From assembly GCF_050003625.1 (NCBI RefSeq), contig NC_134397.1:195445063-195509062 (forward strand): a stretch of 64,000 bases of DNA. The letters run 5' to 3'. The notes below the pieces were generated by a model. The model worked only from the letters and a program-made list of their open reading frames with translations, ran no database searches and was not told the origin of the DNA. The DNA comes from Haematobia irritans. Its lineage: Eukaryota > Arthropoda > Insecta > Diptera > Muscidae. Below, one piece after another: positions 24,031 to 37,229 of the stretch; within the stretch, counting starts at the first letter, position 1; every line of letters starts with the position of its first letter. The position numbers and the translations under genes are program-made.

Positions 24031-25515
24031 TCGATAGTGACTCTTCAAATAGAATTTTCCCACGGAGCGTATACTTTATATGGTGAAACAATAATCATAC
24101 GCACCCGTGTATGTCTAAAGCCAAATAATACAAATACAAATAAAAAAGGTTACTTGGATCAAATAGATCTTTAACCTTCCGTTAAGTATCTTGGTATTGA
24201 GTCCGAGTCAAAGATGTGGCTTGATTAAAATAAAGAAATTTTGTAGGGAAATATTTAGCTTTAAATTTAGACTCTGTTAAATTAAAATTAGCACACATAT
24301 ATCACTTATTTATCCCTTCTCTTTGTTAAATGTCAGTTTAAACATCCAGTGTAGGTTTATCGAACCAATTTTCATTATAAAATTAGGGTTAAAGATTGAT
24401 TTTATGATATTTTCTCCAAATATCAGTAGAATATCTCTACTGTGTAACATTGTAATGTGCGTGTGTAAATGAATTTTCTATGTATTTGTATCCATACTTA
24501 TCTCTGTATGTGTTCATATATGTGAGCGAATATGAAAGTTTGCATGCATGTGTGCTATCAATGAAGGTATCTCATTCACCTGCACATTGTCAATCTGATG
24601 TGAGTGTCATACATTGAAGGGGTAATGATATTATTATTCATTTGTTTGTTTTACAAACGAAATACATGAACACCCACATATTTAGATGGTTTTACATTCA
24701 TCCCTGTATAGGTATGCATGTAGTATGTCTATTTATTCATAAACAATGAAAAACAATAAAACACAAATCGTGTCATTTTTACATTGTTGTTTATTCTATG
24801 CTTCTGTATGTTATTTTTAGATGGGAATTTATATGTTTGCACGCCAGTTTTTCTTAAAAAAAAGTTGAGGTTTCATTCAGAATATTTCAATAAAATAATA
24901 ACAAAACTAGTTTAAAATACCTCAATCGATATGAAAAATAAATTATGTTGAATACAATTACATCACGTCCCTGGTGTTATAGGGATTTTATAGGGGAATC
25001 ATTTATACCAAAAATAGGAATAACCTTTAGAAACTGGTTATTTCAAATTTAGTTATTCCAAAAATAGGGATAACCTTTAAAAACTTAGGTTGGCGACAAT
25101 TTGGAAAGTGGATCAAATCGATTTAATTTTTATATTAATTCATAAGGGAATTTTTATTTTATTAATGACTTCAACATTATTCCTATTTCCATCACAGTGA
25201 TAAAGGACATTAATACTATAGTTGTTCCATACAATGTTAGCTACCACCACTATAGTATTCAGAAATGTTGAGAGTTTAGAATTGGCTCCGACTCATTAGC
25301 ATACAAGGCTAATATGCTATCAATTTGGGTTCACGTTGGCCAACTTTGGAATTTGGCCTTCTGAGGAAGACCGCCAGCCTAGTAATTATACTACTTTAGT
25401 TTTGAGTTTGTCTACTCTAGGAGAACGTCTCAAACTCCCTACACCAAAAGTATATCATTTTCCTATTGTTATGGGGATTATAAAGAGAATCATTTAATCC
25501 AAAAATAAGGAAACC
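24031..25515. other. Non-coding with a small internal duplication
   Basis: No gene recognised. GTTATAGGGATTTTATAGGG and GGAATCATTTATACC at 24976-25008 recur in altered form at 25467-25502. CAAAAATAGGGATAACC also repeats locally. Confidence 0.45.
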
Positions 25516-27895
25516 TTGGGAAAATAGAAAATAAAATTTTGACAAAGTTTTTTTATTCTAAGAAATAAGATTTTGAAAAAAATCTGTAAAAATTAAATTT
25601 TGACAACATTTTCTAAAAAAATAAAATTTTGACAATATTTCCTATAGAAATAAAATTTTGAAAAAAATTGTCTATATATTTTGACAAAAAAAAAAAATCT
25701 ATTGAAATACAACCTTGAAAAACAAAAAAAAAAAAAAAAAACAATTCTATAGAAATACAATTAAAAAAAATCTATAGAAATTAAATTTTGACAATCTTTC
25801 CTATAGAAATAAAATTTTGAAAAAAATTTCTATAGAAATAAAATTTTGACAATAAAATCTATAGAAATACAACTTTGAAAAAAAAAAAACAATTCTATAG
25901 AAATACAATTAAAAAAATTTATAGAAATTAAATTTTGACAAAATTTTCTATAGAAATACAATTTTGACAAAATTTCTATAGAAATAAAAGTTTGGCAATA
26001 TTTCCTATAGAAATTAAATTTTGACGAAATTTTCTATATAAATAAAATTAAAAAAAATTATAGAAATAAAATTTAAAAAAATATAGAAACAAAATAAAAA
26101 AAAAAAAACAAATATAAAAATTAAATTCAGACATTGTTTTCAATAGAAATAAAATTTAGCAAAAAGTTTCTATAGCAATAAAATTTTGACAAAATTTTCT
26201 ATAAAAATGAAATTTTGACAAAATTTTCCATAGAAATAACATTTTGAAAAAAATTTTCTACAGAAACAAAATTTTGACAAAAATTTTCATAAAAACATAA
26301 TTTTGAAAAAATTTTCTATATTTTTTCAAAAATTAATTTCTATATATTTGTAATTTTAACAAAATTTTTAAGGATTAAAATTTTGAAAAATTTTAATGAA
26401 ACAAAATTTTGACAACATTTTTTTTAGAAATAAAATTTTGACAAAATTTTTTATAGAAATAAAATTTTGACATTTCCTATAGAAATAAAATTTTGAAAAA
26501 AATTTTAATGAAATAAAATTTTGATAACATTTTTTATGAAATAAAATTTTGACAATATTTCCTATAGAAATAAAATTTTGACAAAATTTTCTATAGAAAT
26601 AAAATTTTGAAAAAAATTTTATAGAAATAAAATTTTAACAAAATTTTTTATAGAAATAAAATTATATTTCATGTTAGCCTGATACCGAAACAGGCAATTG
26701 ACGTCCAAATGCATTATATCTAATTATACAATTATTTTTCGAGCTTAATCTATATCTGTCCATAAAGCTCGAAAAATAATTGTATAATTAGAAATAAAAT
26801 TGTGACAAAAATTTTTATAGAAATAAAATTTTGCCAACATTTTCTATACAAATAAAATTTTGAAATAAATTTTCTATAGAAACAAAATTTTGACAAAATT
26901 TTTTATAGAAACAAAATTTTGACAAAATTTTTTATAGAAATAAAATTTTGAAAACATTTTTTAAAGAATAAAATGTTGACAAAATTTTTTATAGAAATAA
27001 AATTGTGACAAAATTTTTTATAGAAATAAAATGTTGACAAAATTTTTTGTAGAAATAAAATTTTGACAAAATTTTCTATAGAAATAAAATTTGGCAAAAA
27101 AATTTATTGAAATAAAATTTTTAAAAAAAATTTTTATGAAATAAAATTTTGATAAAATTTTTTATGAAATAAAATTTTGATAAAATTTTTTATGAAATAA
27201 AATTTTGATAAAATTTCCTATTGAAATGAAATTTTGACAAAATTTTCTATCCAAATGCAATTTCGAAAAAAATTTAATGAAATAAAATTTTGATAAAATT
27301 TTCTATAGAAATAAAATTTTGACAAAATTTTCTACAGAAATAAAATTTTGAAAAAAAAATTTGCAATATACGATTTTTTTTATTTAGTAGTTTTGGTAAA
27401 AATTTCTTCCAATTTTGATTGATTATTTTTTGCTCTAGTGGAAACCATGGTTATCGATAGTGTCACATGATATCTTAGGCCAAATTTTCTATAGAAATAA
27501 AATTTGGCAAAAAAATTTATTGAAATAAAATTTTAATAAAATTTTTTATGAAATAAAATTTTGATAAAATTTTTTATGAAATAAAATTTTGATAAAATTT
27601 TTTATGAAATAAAATTTTGATAAAATTTCCTATTGAAATGAAATTTTGACAAAATTTTCTATCCAAATGCAATTTCGAAAAAAATTTAATGAAATAAAAT
27701 TTTGATAAAATTTTCTATAGAAATAAAATTTTGACAAAATTTTCTACAGAAATAAAATTTTGAAAAAAAAATTTGCAATATACGATTTTTTTTTATTTAG
27801 TAGTTTTGGTAAAAATTTCTTCCAATTTTGATTGATTATTTTTTGCTCTAGTGGAAACCATGGTTATCGATAGTGTCACATGATATCTTAGGCCA
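25516..27895 (+). repeat. 29-bp tandem array with duplicated tail
   Basis: Degenerate units, many with long A runs, extend to about 27365. The tail (TTAGTAGTTTTGGTAAAAAT ... TTTTGCTCTAGTGGAAACC ATGGTTATCGATAGTG) occurs twice because the last 413 bp are tandemly duplicated (27070-27482 and 27483-27895). A retroposon with an inverted end lies at 26665-26791. Confidence 0.85.
26665..26791 (-). mobile_element. Retroposon-like fragment with 27-bp inverted duplication
   Basis: ATATTTCATGTTAGCCTGAT ... GACGTCCAAATGCATTATAT is shared with 57758-57850. At 26720-26746 and 26765-26791 lie perfect 27-bp inverted arms separated by 18 bp. In the 57.8-kb copy the sequence simply continues (CGAGCTTTATGGACAG). 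TAGAAATAAAATT flanks both sides, but since that is also part of the array unit the target duplication is ambiguous. Confidence 0.65.
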
Positions 27896-28185
27896 TAGTT
27901 TGTGAAGAGGGAGAATTTACATATACAATTTTATACTGACTTATGTGGGATCTTTTCTCACATTAATTACTACAGTCAGATTTTAGGGCAAATTTCGTCG
28001 AAAAAACAAACTAACTCGTTAGTTGAACATATCGCGAGAACCGATGCAAGCTATATTGAAAATCGTCTTGAACTAAAGCCACTGAAGTTCCAAAAAGTGT
28101 AAGAGCAAAAAAACTTGGATTGAAAAGAGCCAAGGAGTTTATTTCGTTGTACGAAAGGCTTGCTCCGATGAGAAAGCCATTCCAG
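27896..28185. other. Non-coding, nothing recognised
   Basis: The open frame at 27902-28102 has no recognisable domain. Confidence 0.4.
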
Positions 28186-28470
28186 TTATTTAATTTAATT
28201 TAATTTTAATTTTAATTTTAATTTTAATTTTAATTTTAATTTTAATTTTAATTTTAATTTTAATTTTAATTTTAATTTTAATTTTAATTTTAATTTTAAT
28301 TTTAATTTTAATTTTAATTTTAATTTTAATTTTAATTTTAATTTTAATTTTAATTTTAATTTTAATTTTAATTTTAATTTTAATTTTAATTTTAATTTTA
28401 ATTTTAATTTTAATTTTAATTTTAATTTTAATTTTAATTTTAATTTTAATTTTAATTTAATTTAATTTAT
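28186..28470. repeat. (AATTTT)n hexamer microsatellite
   Basis: Nearly perfect AATTTT repeats, about 45 copies, bounded by AATTTAATTT variants at both ends. Confidence 0.95.
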
Positions 28471-30040
28471 TCATTTCATATGTAACTAAGCCTTACAAAG
28501 GCCTTATACAGTTACTTAAAACAACAGCCTATATTTGAAGGGTTTTTATCTTAAATCTAAAGATTCAATATTACAGTTAATTTAAGGACGATTTCTTTAA
28601 ATCGAAAATGTGTTTCATTATTTTAAGGAAAATTTGCTTTAGTAGACATACGACTTTAACGGAGGGTCGCAAATTTTCAAAATTTGTGTCCTAAACTTAA
28701 TTTGAAGCAAATAAAATAAACTTTATTTTATTAAAAATTGCATTATTTTAAAGAAATTTGTCGTTAATATTTTGTTAAGTGCGCATTCTAAAATGATATT
28801 AAAGATTACGCTGTAACATCATGTACCAGGTATACAAATGTCTCGATAGGGAACATTTGTTTGAACGAGTCCTTATTTTTTTTGTTTGCATGCTACGACA
28901 TCTGTGAAAAATATTTAGTATACATAAAGTCATTGAACAGACAACATCATATTTGTTTGATCATTTTAAAAATGTCGAATTTTTCTACCAGAAAGTGATG
29001 ATTTGTGGAAAGCATTAATGTTTTTTTACGGAAAATCATTAACAATAGAGAACATAGTGGCGGTTTGTCAGTCTAAAGTCTTGAGGATTAAAAAAAAAAA
29101 AATAAATTTTAAAAATCTAAAAAATATATTTTTATAGTTTTTTTCTTTCTTACATCACCTATTCTCTAAACTTGTGTGAATCCCAAAGTGATTTCTTTGC
29201 GGTTACAATCATTCGCTTACCTTGCAACATTTGCCACTTGCCATAAGATTCTAGCTATTACAGGTCATGCAAGTGCATCATTTGCTGACGTAGCAAGAGT
29301 ATCGAAATCCATGCACCTATCCCATACAATCACATCCATATAGAGACAAAGTCATAGCAAATATTCGTGTCTTGTATAAACATTTAGATCTTGTGTATGC
29401 ATGAATGAACGAGTATGTATGGATGTGTGTTTGTGTGTGTCTGTGTATTTGCTCTTACGCTAATGTTCTCCTTCAACTTTTTATTGCTGTTCAATGGGTA
29501 TTTCTTTCATTTTCAATTTTATTTCCATTTTATTTTTATCTTGTGGTTTTTCCAAAATACGATAAAAAAGTGGGAAGTGTTTTCAAAATAGTTTTCTTTG
29601 TGAATAAGAATTGGATTTTATTGAAAATCATATAACAGAAGAAACAATACAAAAATCAAGTTATTTTCATAGCTTCCTAAACTAAGGGGAGGTTTTTTCA
29701 AACAATAAAGAGTTCTACATTTTCGATATCTGGAAGTGATATTGGTTGAAATATATAGTAAATAGAAAGTAAATCTCAAAGAATTTTAAGTCAACCGATG
29801 AATTGTTCAAAATGCTCCGGAAGCATAAATTCGGTATTTAATGTTTATATTACAGAAGTTGTTGACGGGGAAGTACTCCGTGTGCTTAAGGACACCAGAG
29901 ATGTAACCTATTGTGGAAGAAGTACGATACCTAAACTAACCTAGCCTAGGGGGAGTTCATGCTGTCTGCAAAGGCGGATATCTTACAAAGCCTGGGTGCC
30001 GGGGAAAGTTCCCAATACCCACCGACGGGCGACCCCTTAT
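28471..30040. other. Unique non-coding sequence
   Basis: No host exon found. A (GT)-rich run lies at 29419-29445. Positions 29870-30000 (GACGGGGAAGTACTCCGTG ... CACCGACGGGCGACCCC) look GC-rich and unlike their surroundings, perhaps the 3' end of a retroelement that I cannot name. Confidence 0.45.
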
Positions 30041-32329
30041 CACGGTTGCCAAGTGGGTAGAATTCTACCCTATGTTAAATGGTAGATTTTTTACTGTTTG
30101 CTAGATTGATAGAATATTCGATGTTTTGTTAGATTTTGTGAAATATTCCTGTCCAACTAAGAAGTATTTTGACAAAATTTTCTATTGAAATAAAATTTTG
30201 GCAATTTTGAGAAAATTTTCTATAGAAATAAAATTTTGAGAAAATTTTCTATAGAAATAACGTTTTGAGAAAACTTTCCATAGAAATAAAATTTTGATAA
30301 GATTTTCTAAAAAAACAAAATTTTGAGAAAACTTTTTATCGAAAAAAGTTTTGACAAAATTTTCTATAGAAATAAAGAAATAAAATTTTATTTCTATAGA
30401 AATACATTTTTGAGAAAATTTTCTATAAAATTTTTATAGAAATAAAATTTTGAAAAAATTTTCTAAACATTTAAAATTTTGATCAAATAAAATTTTCTAT
30501 AGAAATGACACTGTGACAAAATTTTCTATAGGAATAACATTTTGAGAAAATTTTCTATAGAAATAAAATTTTTACAAAATTTTCTATAGAAATAAAATTT
30601 GTACAAAATTTTCTATAGAAATAAAATTTTTACAAAATTTTCTATAGGGATAAAATTTTGAGAACATTTTCTATAGAAATAAAATTTGTACAAAATTTTC
30701 TATAATAAAATTTTGACAAAATTTTCTATAGAAATAAAATTTTTACAAAATTTTGATAAAATTTTCTATAGAAATACAATTTTGACAAAATTTTCCAAAG
30801 AAATAAAATTTTGACAAAATTTTCTAAAGAAGTAAAATTTTTAGAAAGTAGAAATAAATATAGAAATAAAATTTTGACAAAATTGTCTATAGAAATGACA
30901 CTGTGACAAAATTTTCTATAGGAATAAAATTTTGAGAAAATTTATTAAAATGAAAAATGAAATGAAAATGAAATGTAATAAAATTTTTACAAAATTTTCT
31001 ATAGAAATAAAAATTTAATATAATCGAAATAAAATTTTTACAAAATTTTCAATAGAAATAAAATTGTGATAAAATTTTCTATAGGAATAAAATTTTGAGA
31101 AAATTTTCTATAGAAATAAAATTTTTACAAAATTTTCTATAATAAAATTTTGACAAAATTTTTTATAGAAATAAATTTTTTACAATATTTTGATAAAAAT
31201 TTCTATAGAAATAACATTTTGACAAAATTTTCTATAGAAATAAAATTTTGACAAAATTTTCTATAGAAATAAAATTTTGACAAAATTTTCTATAGAAATA
31301 CAATTTTAAAAAAATTTTCTATAGAAATAAATTTTTAACAAAATCTTCAATAGAAATTAAATTTTGACAAAATTTTCTATAAAAAAGACGTCGTGAAAAA
31401 TGTTCTATAGAAATAAAATTTTGACAAAATTTTCTATAGAAATAAAATTTTGACAAAATATTCTATAGAAATAAAATTTTGACAAAATTTTCTATAGAAA
31501 TAAAATTTTGACAAAATATTCTATAGAAATAAAATTTTGACAAAATTTTCTATAGAAATAAAATATTGGAAAATTTCTATAGAAATAACATTTTGAGAAA
31601 ATTTTCTATACAAATAAAATTTTGACAAAATTTTCTATAGAAATAAAATGTTGTTAAAATTTTCTATAGAAATAAAATTTTGACAAAATTTTCTATGGAA
31701 ATAAAATGTTGACAAAATTTTCTATAGAAATAAAATTGTGTCACAATTTTCTATAGAAATAAAATTGTGTCACAATTTTCTATAGAAATTAAATTTAGAC
31801 AAAATTTTCTATAGGAATAAAATTGTGACAAAATTTTCTAGATAAATAAAATTGTGACACAATTTTCTATAGAAATGAAATTTTGACAAAATTTTCTATA
31901 AAAATAAAATATTGACAAAAATTGTCTTTAGAAATAAAATTTTGGCAAAATTTTCTATAGAAATAAAATTTTGAGAAAATTTTCTATATAAATAACGTTT
32001 TGAAAAAACTTTCTATAGAAATAAAATGTTAAGAAGATTTTCTATAAAATAAAACTTTGAGAAAACTTTTTATAAAAAAAAACTACAAAATTTTCCATAG
32101 AAATAAAATTTTGACAAAATTTTCTATAGAAATAAAATTTTGACGAAATTTTCTATAGAAATAAAATTTTGACAAAATTTTCTATAGTCATAAAATTTTG
32201 ACAAAATTTTCGGTAGAAATAAAATTTTGACAAAAATTTCTAAAGAAATAAAAGTTTGACAAAAAAAATATCTTTAGAAATAAAAAATTGACAAAATTTC
32301 CTATATAAATTTTCTATTGTAAAATATAA

Positions 32330-32465
32330 TATCACGCTGAAGATGATCACCGATGGTGTATCGAAATATCCGAGAACAGCAATATTTCAATAAAAAGTAA
32401 TGAAAAACATTAACACCAGCATTTTTCATTAGTCCATGACCTCAAGCCAAACAAATAATGTCAAA
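32330..32465. repeat. Unidentified insertion in the array
   Basis: GAAGATGATCACCGATGGTG, TATCGAAATATCCGAG and CAATATTTCAATAAAAAG are not array units. I do not recognise the family. Confidence 0.4.
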
Positions 32466-33116
32466 ATTGTGAAATAAAATTTTGCAAAAATTTTCTAAAG
32501 TAATAAAATTTTGACAAAAAATTATCTATAGAAATAACAAATTGACAATATTTTCTATAGAAATGACATTGTGACAAAATTTTCTATAGGAATAAAATTT
32601 TGACAAATTGAAATAAAATTTTGAGAAAATTTTCTATAGAAATAACGTTTTGAGAAAACTTTTTATAGAAAAAAAAAACTACAAAATTTTCTATAGAAAT
32701 AAAATTTTAAAAAAATTTTTAAGGAAATAGAATTTTGACAAAATTTTCTATAGAAATAAAATTTTGACAAAATTTTCTACAGAAATAAAATTTTGACAAA
32801 ATTTTCTGTAGAAATAAAATTTTGACAAAATTTTCTATAGAAATAAAATTTTGACACAATTTTCTAAAGTAATAAAATTTTGACAAAAATTATCTATAGA
32901 AATAAAAAATTGACAAAATTTTCTATAGAAATGACATTGTGACAATATTTTCTATAGGAATAAAATTTTGAGAAAATTTTCTATAAAATTTTTTATGACA
33001 AAATGTTGTATAGAAATAAAGTTGTGACAAAATTTTCTAAAGAAATAAAGTTTTGACAAAATTTTCTACAGAAATAAAATTGTGACAAAATTTTATAATG
33101 AAATAAAATTTTTATT

Positions 33117-33370
33117 GTTGTTTTTGATCTCAGCTTAAAGCCATGCATTGACTAAACTACAAGGGTAGCTTAACCAACAGAGGAAAAGTATGCTTGTCAA
33201 ATTTATTTGGGCAAAGCCCTATAGACTGCAAGATGGTTGGATGCACGCACGTTTCGGAATTACCACTTTCCCCATCAGCATCCTCTACTTACAGCAAAAC
33301 TATCAACCAATTATCAGAATAAATTCAGGCAGTTCATTAAACCCAACAATAAACCACACTTGAACCCTCC
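33117..33370. repeat. Dispersed repeat fragment inserted in the array
   Basis: TTGTTTTTGATCTCAGCTTA through AACCAACAGAGGAAAAGTAT is the inverted counterpart of 23003-23085. The rest (GCAAGATGGTTGGATGCACG ... CCCAACAATAAACCACACTT) is present only here. Confidence 0.6.
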
Positions 33371-34204
33371 GAAAATTTTGACAAAATTTTCTATAGAAAT
33401 AACATTTTGACCAAATAAAATTTTGACAAAATTTTCTATAGAAATGACATTGTGACAAAATTTTCTATAGGAATAAAATGTTGATACAATTTTCTTTAGA
33501 AATAAAATTTTGACAAAGTTTCTATAGAATTAAAATTTTGACAAAATTTTCTATAGAAATAAAATTTTGACAAAATTTTCTATAGAAATGACATCGTGAC
33601 AAAATTTTCTATAGAAATAAAATTCTCTCAAATTTTCTATAGAAATAACATTTTTACAAAATTTTCTATAGAAATAAAATTTTTAGAAAAATTTCTTTAG
33701 AATAATATTTTGAGAAAAATTTCTATACAATTAAAATTTTGACAAAATTTTCTATAGAAATAAAATGTTGATACAATTTTCTTTAGAAATAAAATTTTGA
33801 CAAAGTTTCTATAGAATTAAAATTTTGACAAAATTTTCTATAGAAATAAAATGTTGATACAATTTTCTTTAGAAATAAAATTTTGACAAAGTTTCTATAG
33901 AATTAAAATTTTGACAAAATTTTCTATAGATATAAAATTTTGACAAAATTTTCTATAGAAATAAAATTTTGACAAAATTTTCTATAGAAATGACATTGTG
34001 ACAAAATTTTCTATAGAAATAAAATTTTGACAAAATTTTCTATAGAAATGACATTTTGACAAAATTTTCTATGGAAATGACATTGTGACCAAATTTTCTA
34101 AGGAATAAAATTTTGACAAAATTTTCTATATGAATAAAATTTTGACAAAAAGGCTCATGCACGTCACATTTGATTTAGTCTCACTCATGCAAATTTACGG
34201 TCAC

Positions 34205-34378
34205 GATCAAATTCTTAATCAGGGAGCCAGGGAGCCATGTGGTTATACAAAGAGTCGTGGGTCCAATCCCAGTGTGACCATACAACAAAACGTTTTTCAT
34301 CCGTGGAGTAATGCTGATGACATTCTTGAGTGTTTCCAAACTTATCTAAGTGGTTTTATTGTAATCTGAAAATTCGTT
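34205..34378 (+). mobile_element. Decayed tRNA-derived SINE, + orientation
   Basis: GTGGTTATACAAAGAGTCGT and GGGTCCAATCCCAG correspond to the A- and B-box region. AACGTTTTTCATCCGTGGAG, AATGCTGATGACATTCTTGA and CTAAGTGGTTTTATTG follow the SINE body in order. The tail is missing. Confidence 0.65.
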
Positions 34379-35210
34379 CAGACTCGACTGTAAAAAATGA
34401 GATCTTTTGTCATTGAGCTAAACATGGTACCGGGTAGCTGTCATTAATAGTAGAGAAATTCATCCCCCGTGAGCATAGTTTTAATTCCTGCTCGTATGCT
34501 AATCACGCCTTCAATTTGAATAATTGGCTTTAAAATGGCTGGCAAACATATTCAATTTTTTGTTTTGTTTTATTTAGCTCATTTCAAACTGTAGTGATTC
34601 TCGTGACTTTGTTGAGAATCATGTGAATTATGCGTGAGATTGAGTTTTTTTAAGTTGTTCGTGCAGGAGTACAGCTTTGCATTTGTGAATATGAGTGTCT
34701 ACCACACATGTCGTGAGTGTGCGTGAGTACACATTTTCCCCCGTGGATGTGTGTGAGTCTGAGTAAAATTTCACCCACTTGCACACCTCTACAGTCGGTA
34801 CTTGGTAGATCCCATAACTCAATGACTCACAAAGGATTCCATTTAACGTCCATGATAATCCAATTTGAATTGAAGTCAACTTCAAGGTTTATTAGGACGA
34901 ACGTCATCACTTGCTTTGCTAGCATATCATTACCACATACTGCGTCTATATACTTCTATTTAATCCTATTTTTCGATTTTTATCTACTATATACACATGC
35001 ACATAATCTCTGAGTGCAATAATTATCGATAATAGATCTATTGATGGAAAATAACGACATTTTGTTGGCCTTAAGTGGAAAATTGTCTATTTAAGTTTAT
35101 GACCCCCGTTCCCTGTGCAGGTGAGCCATTCATACATACACATCATCATTGTATGTAAAGAAATGCAGTTGCTTTAATCTGCTATATGTATGGTACAACG
35201 GGGAGGGGGA

Positions 35211-35240
35211 TATAAAAATAAGAGCGGACGGTTTCATTCG
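35211..35240 (+). promoter_or_regulatory. Possible TATA box and initiator
   Basis: TATAAAAATA at 35211 is followed 23 bp later by TCATTC at 35234, which fits the insect initiator TCAKTY with its A at 35236. The spacing (25 bp from the first T to the A) is shorter than the usual ~30. It would fire towards the kinase exons 5.7 kb away, but no first exon can be shown. Confidence 0.2.
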
Positions 35241-35716
35241 TTGTTCATTGTGTATATTCGTTTTGATTGCGTTCGTTTTTTTTTTGTGTTCTTGTTGCTG
35301 TTGATTGTCATCGCTTGGTGTCGTTCATGTGCTTTTATTTATTTTTCTGTGTGTGTGTGTGTGTTTTTTGTTCTTTATTGGCCCGATGTATATTCGGTTT
35401 GCATTGCTGTCCCGCAGCTGCCGCTCATAGATTTTTGGTTGAAGGAAACTAGGACGCTGACCTGACGTTTTCGAGTTCTCTACTGACGTCATGAATGAAC
35501 TCATCCATGTCAGTATAGTTTTGCTTTATTGGTCGGGCATGCTGATGCTGTCACTGTTATTGCTGTTGTTGTTGGTGTTGAGTTTTTGTTTATACGATTG
35601 CCTTGTTTTCTAACGAGCATGGGGGCATGGATGTTGTTTCCGAATGAACACATCGTGAGTACATGCATACAAACACACGTATTCACTCTGTCATATACAC
35701 CTTAAACCAATGAACA

Positions 35717-35742
35717 ACACTACTCACTTAAGTGAGTAGTGT
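35717..35742. promoter_or_regulatory. 26-bp perfect palindrome with CACTTAAGTG core
   Basis: ACACTACTCACTT and its exact complement, no spacer. The core holds two overlapping TTAAGTG motifs on opposite strands, resembling NK-2-class homeodomain sites. Function is inference only. Confidence 0.4.
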
Positions 35743-36489
35743 ATGAAATGCATACTGCATGTATGAATGTGTGTGTGCGCGTTGATTTGTATGAATTAAC
35801 GTAAACTCAAATTCAAAATTGTTTCGTTTAGATCTTGACTGTATGACGGAAATGTTGCCAAACGTTGCCCCTCTGGTTCCTCTCTGTCTCTCTCTCATAT
35901 AAGTATAGTGAGTGCATGGACGTTCAAACGAAGAACCTTTGTTGTTGTTGTTATTATTGTATACGTGTGTCATTTGGATTTAGTTTCGCTTGTTGTCGTC
36001 ACAAGTTGGGTGTCATTTATTCATGGTTGTTCCAATTATAGCTCGAGTAGGGTATTAGAGTGGTTTTTAACTGAATTTTATTTCATTATCAAGAATTTTC
36101 TTCAAGGGGATATTTCTTCTACATGTCCATGTAGACACTTACATATATATCGACATGTTGTAGGTTGCTTGCATACAATACACTTACATTTGGTTGCAGA
36201 CACTTGATGTCGTTATTCTTTAAAGAGGTTTCTCGGATAGGATTTTGTTATTTGAGATTGTGGTGACAACTGAGAGGAAATATACTTTTGGGAAATGCTG
36301 ATTTTATTTCAAGAAATGTCGTTTGGAAGCGCTTGATGATGTAAATCAAGCCCTTGATCATGAAACACAATTCATTTATTGTTTGGAAATGCAAGGGATG
36401 GGGGTGGGAAAACAACCAACCAATAATAACCAAATTTACAGGATGACTGATATGTAATGCAACAAAGTAAAGTGCTATACCATTTTCAT

Positions 36490-37225
36490 TTTTTTTAAAT
36501 TTTATTATTCAAAAGCAAAAATTGTCGGAAAAAAACATCAAAATCTAGAATCAGTTAAGATTTGTTCGTGTTGGCTTCATTTGACACGAATTATGAGCTT
36601 CAAACGGCCGATAAAGACACCACATGCTACAAAATAGTGGATATGCGGTATTTTGTCCCATTCGCGGAGAAGCGCCGTCTTGAAATTATCGATATTTTAT
36701 CCTTTTACCATATAATGCCAACCTTGCTCTCCAAAATAACCTTGCTCTCCAAAATAATACCGGATTGAGATCTGGAAATTTTGGTGCCCATTGTGCGGTA
36801 GAAATTATACGAGAAACCTACTTTTTAAACCATTCTTGGCTGACGCGTCCTGGTGCTGAGTCCAGTTGGACTCTGCCCAGACCAGTAATAATACTGTCTT
36901 TAGGAAAAATTCCCGTTAATATTCGGCTCTTATTTTTATTCCATGGTTGATGAATACGAGCGGAGAGCGACCACCGGCCGCTATGTTGCCCCACACCATT
37001 AGCATTGGCGGCGCTTGAGTTCTGGGGTCAATCGAAGTGTAAATTTTCAGCTGTCCTCTTTGGCAAGTAAACCCAATCAATTTGTCTATTCACGAACTGC
37101 TCAATTTGGATCGGCTTCTTATGGTAGAGAACCAAATTCGGTAACTGGCCACTTTCGTACAAGCGATATGTTCAGCTCACGACAAAGTTTTCTACCACTT
37201 TGGCGTGGATTGCGATCAAATCATC
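36490..37225 (-). pseudogene. Second Tc1/mariner-superfamily transposase, decayed
   Basis: Minus-strand frames, shifting several times, read RQIDWVYLPKRTAENLHFD, then PPMLMVWGNIAAGGRSPLVF, then GRVQLDSAPGRVSQEWFKK (second catalytic Asp region), WAPKFPDLNP (third Asp region) and KWDKIPHIHYFVACGVFIGR at the C-terminus. This order is that of Tc1-like DDE transposases. A short local duplication (TTGCTCTCCAAAATAA, twice at 36720-36755) and several stops show it is dead. It is a different subfamily from 2085-2769 and 8964-9851. Confidence 0.7.
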
Positions 37226-37229
37226 CATT

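Larger units (their letters stand above)
30041..34152 (+). repeat. 29-bp tandem array with 5' head module
   Basis: The head starts CACGGTTGCCAAGTGGGTAG at 30041 and carries GTAGAATTCTACC and GATGTTTTGTTAGAT. The array follows from about 30163 with about 130 degenerate units. Two foreign insertions lie inside, at 32330-32465 and 33117-33370. No tail is seen at the right edge. Confidence 0.9.
34379..36485. other. Unique block with regulatory-looking sequence
   Basis: This is the longest stretch in the left part without recognised repeats. It contains GT-rich runs (35350-35362), GTTGTTGTTG runs, a 26-bp perfect palindrome (35717-35742) and a TATA-like motif (35211). No open frame has domain support. 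Confidence 0.45.
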
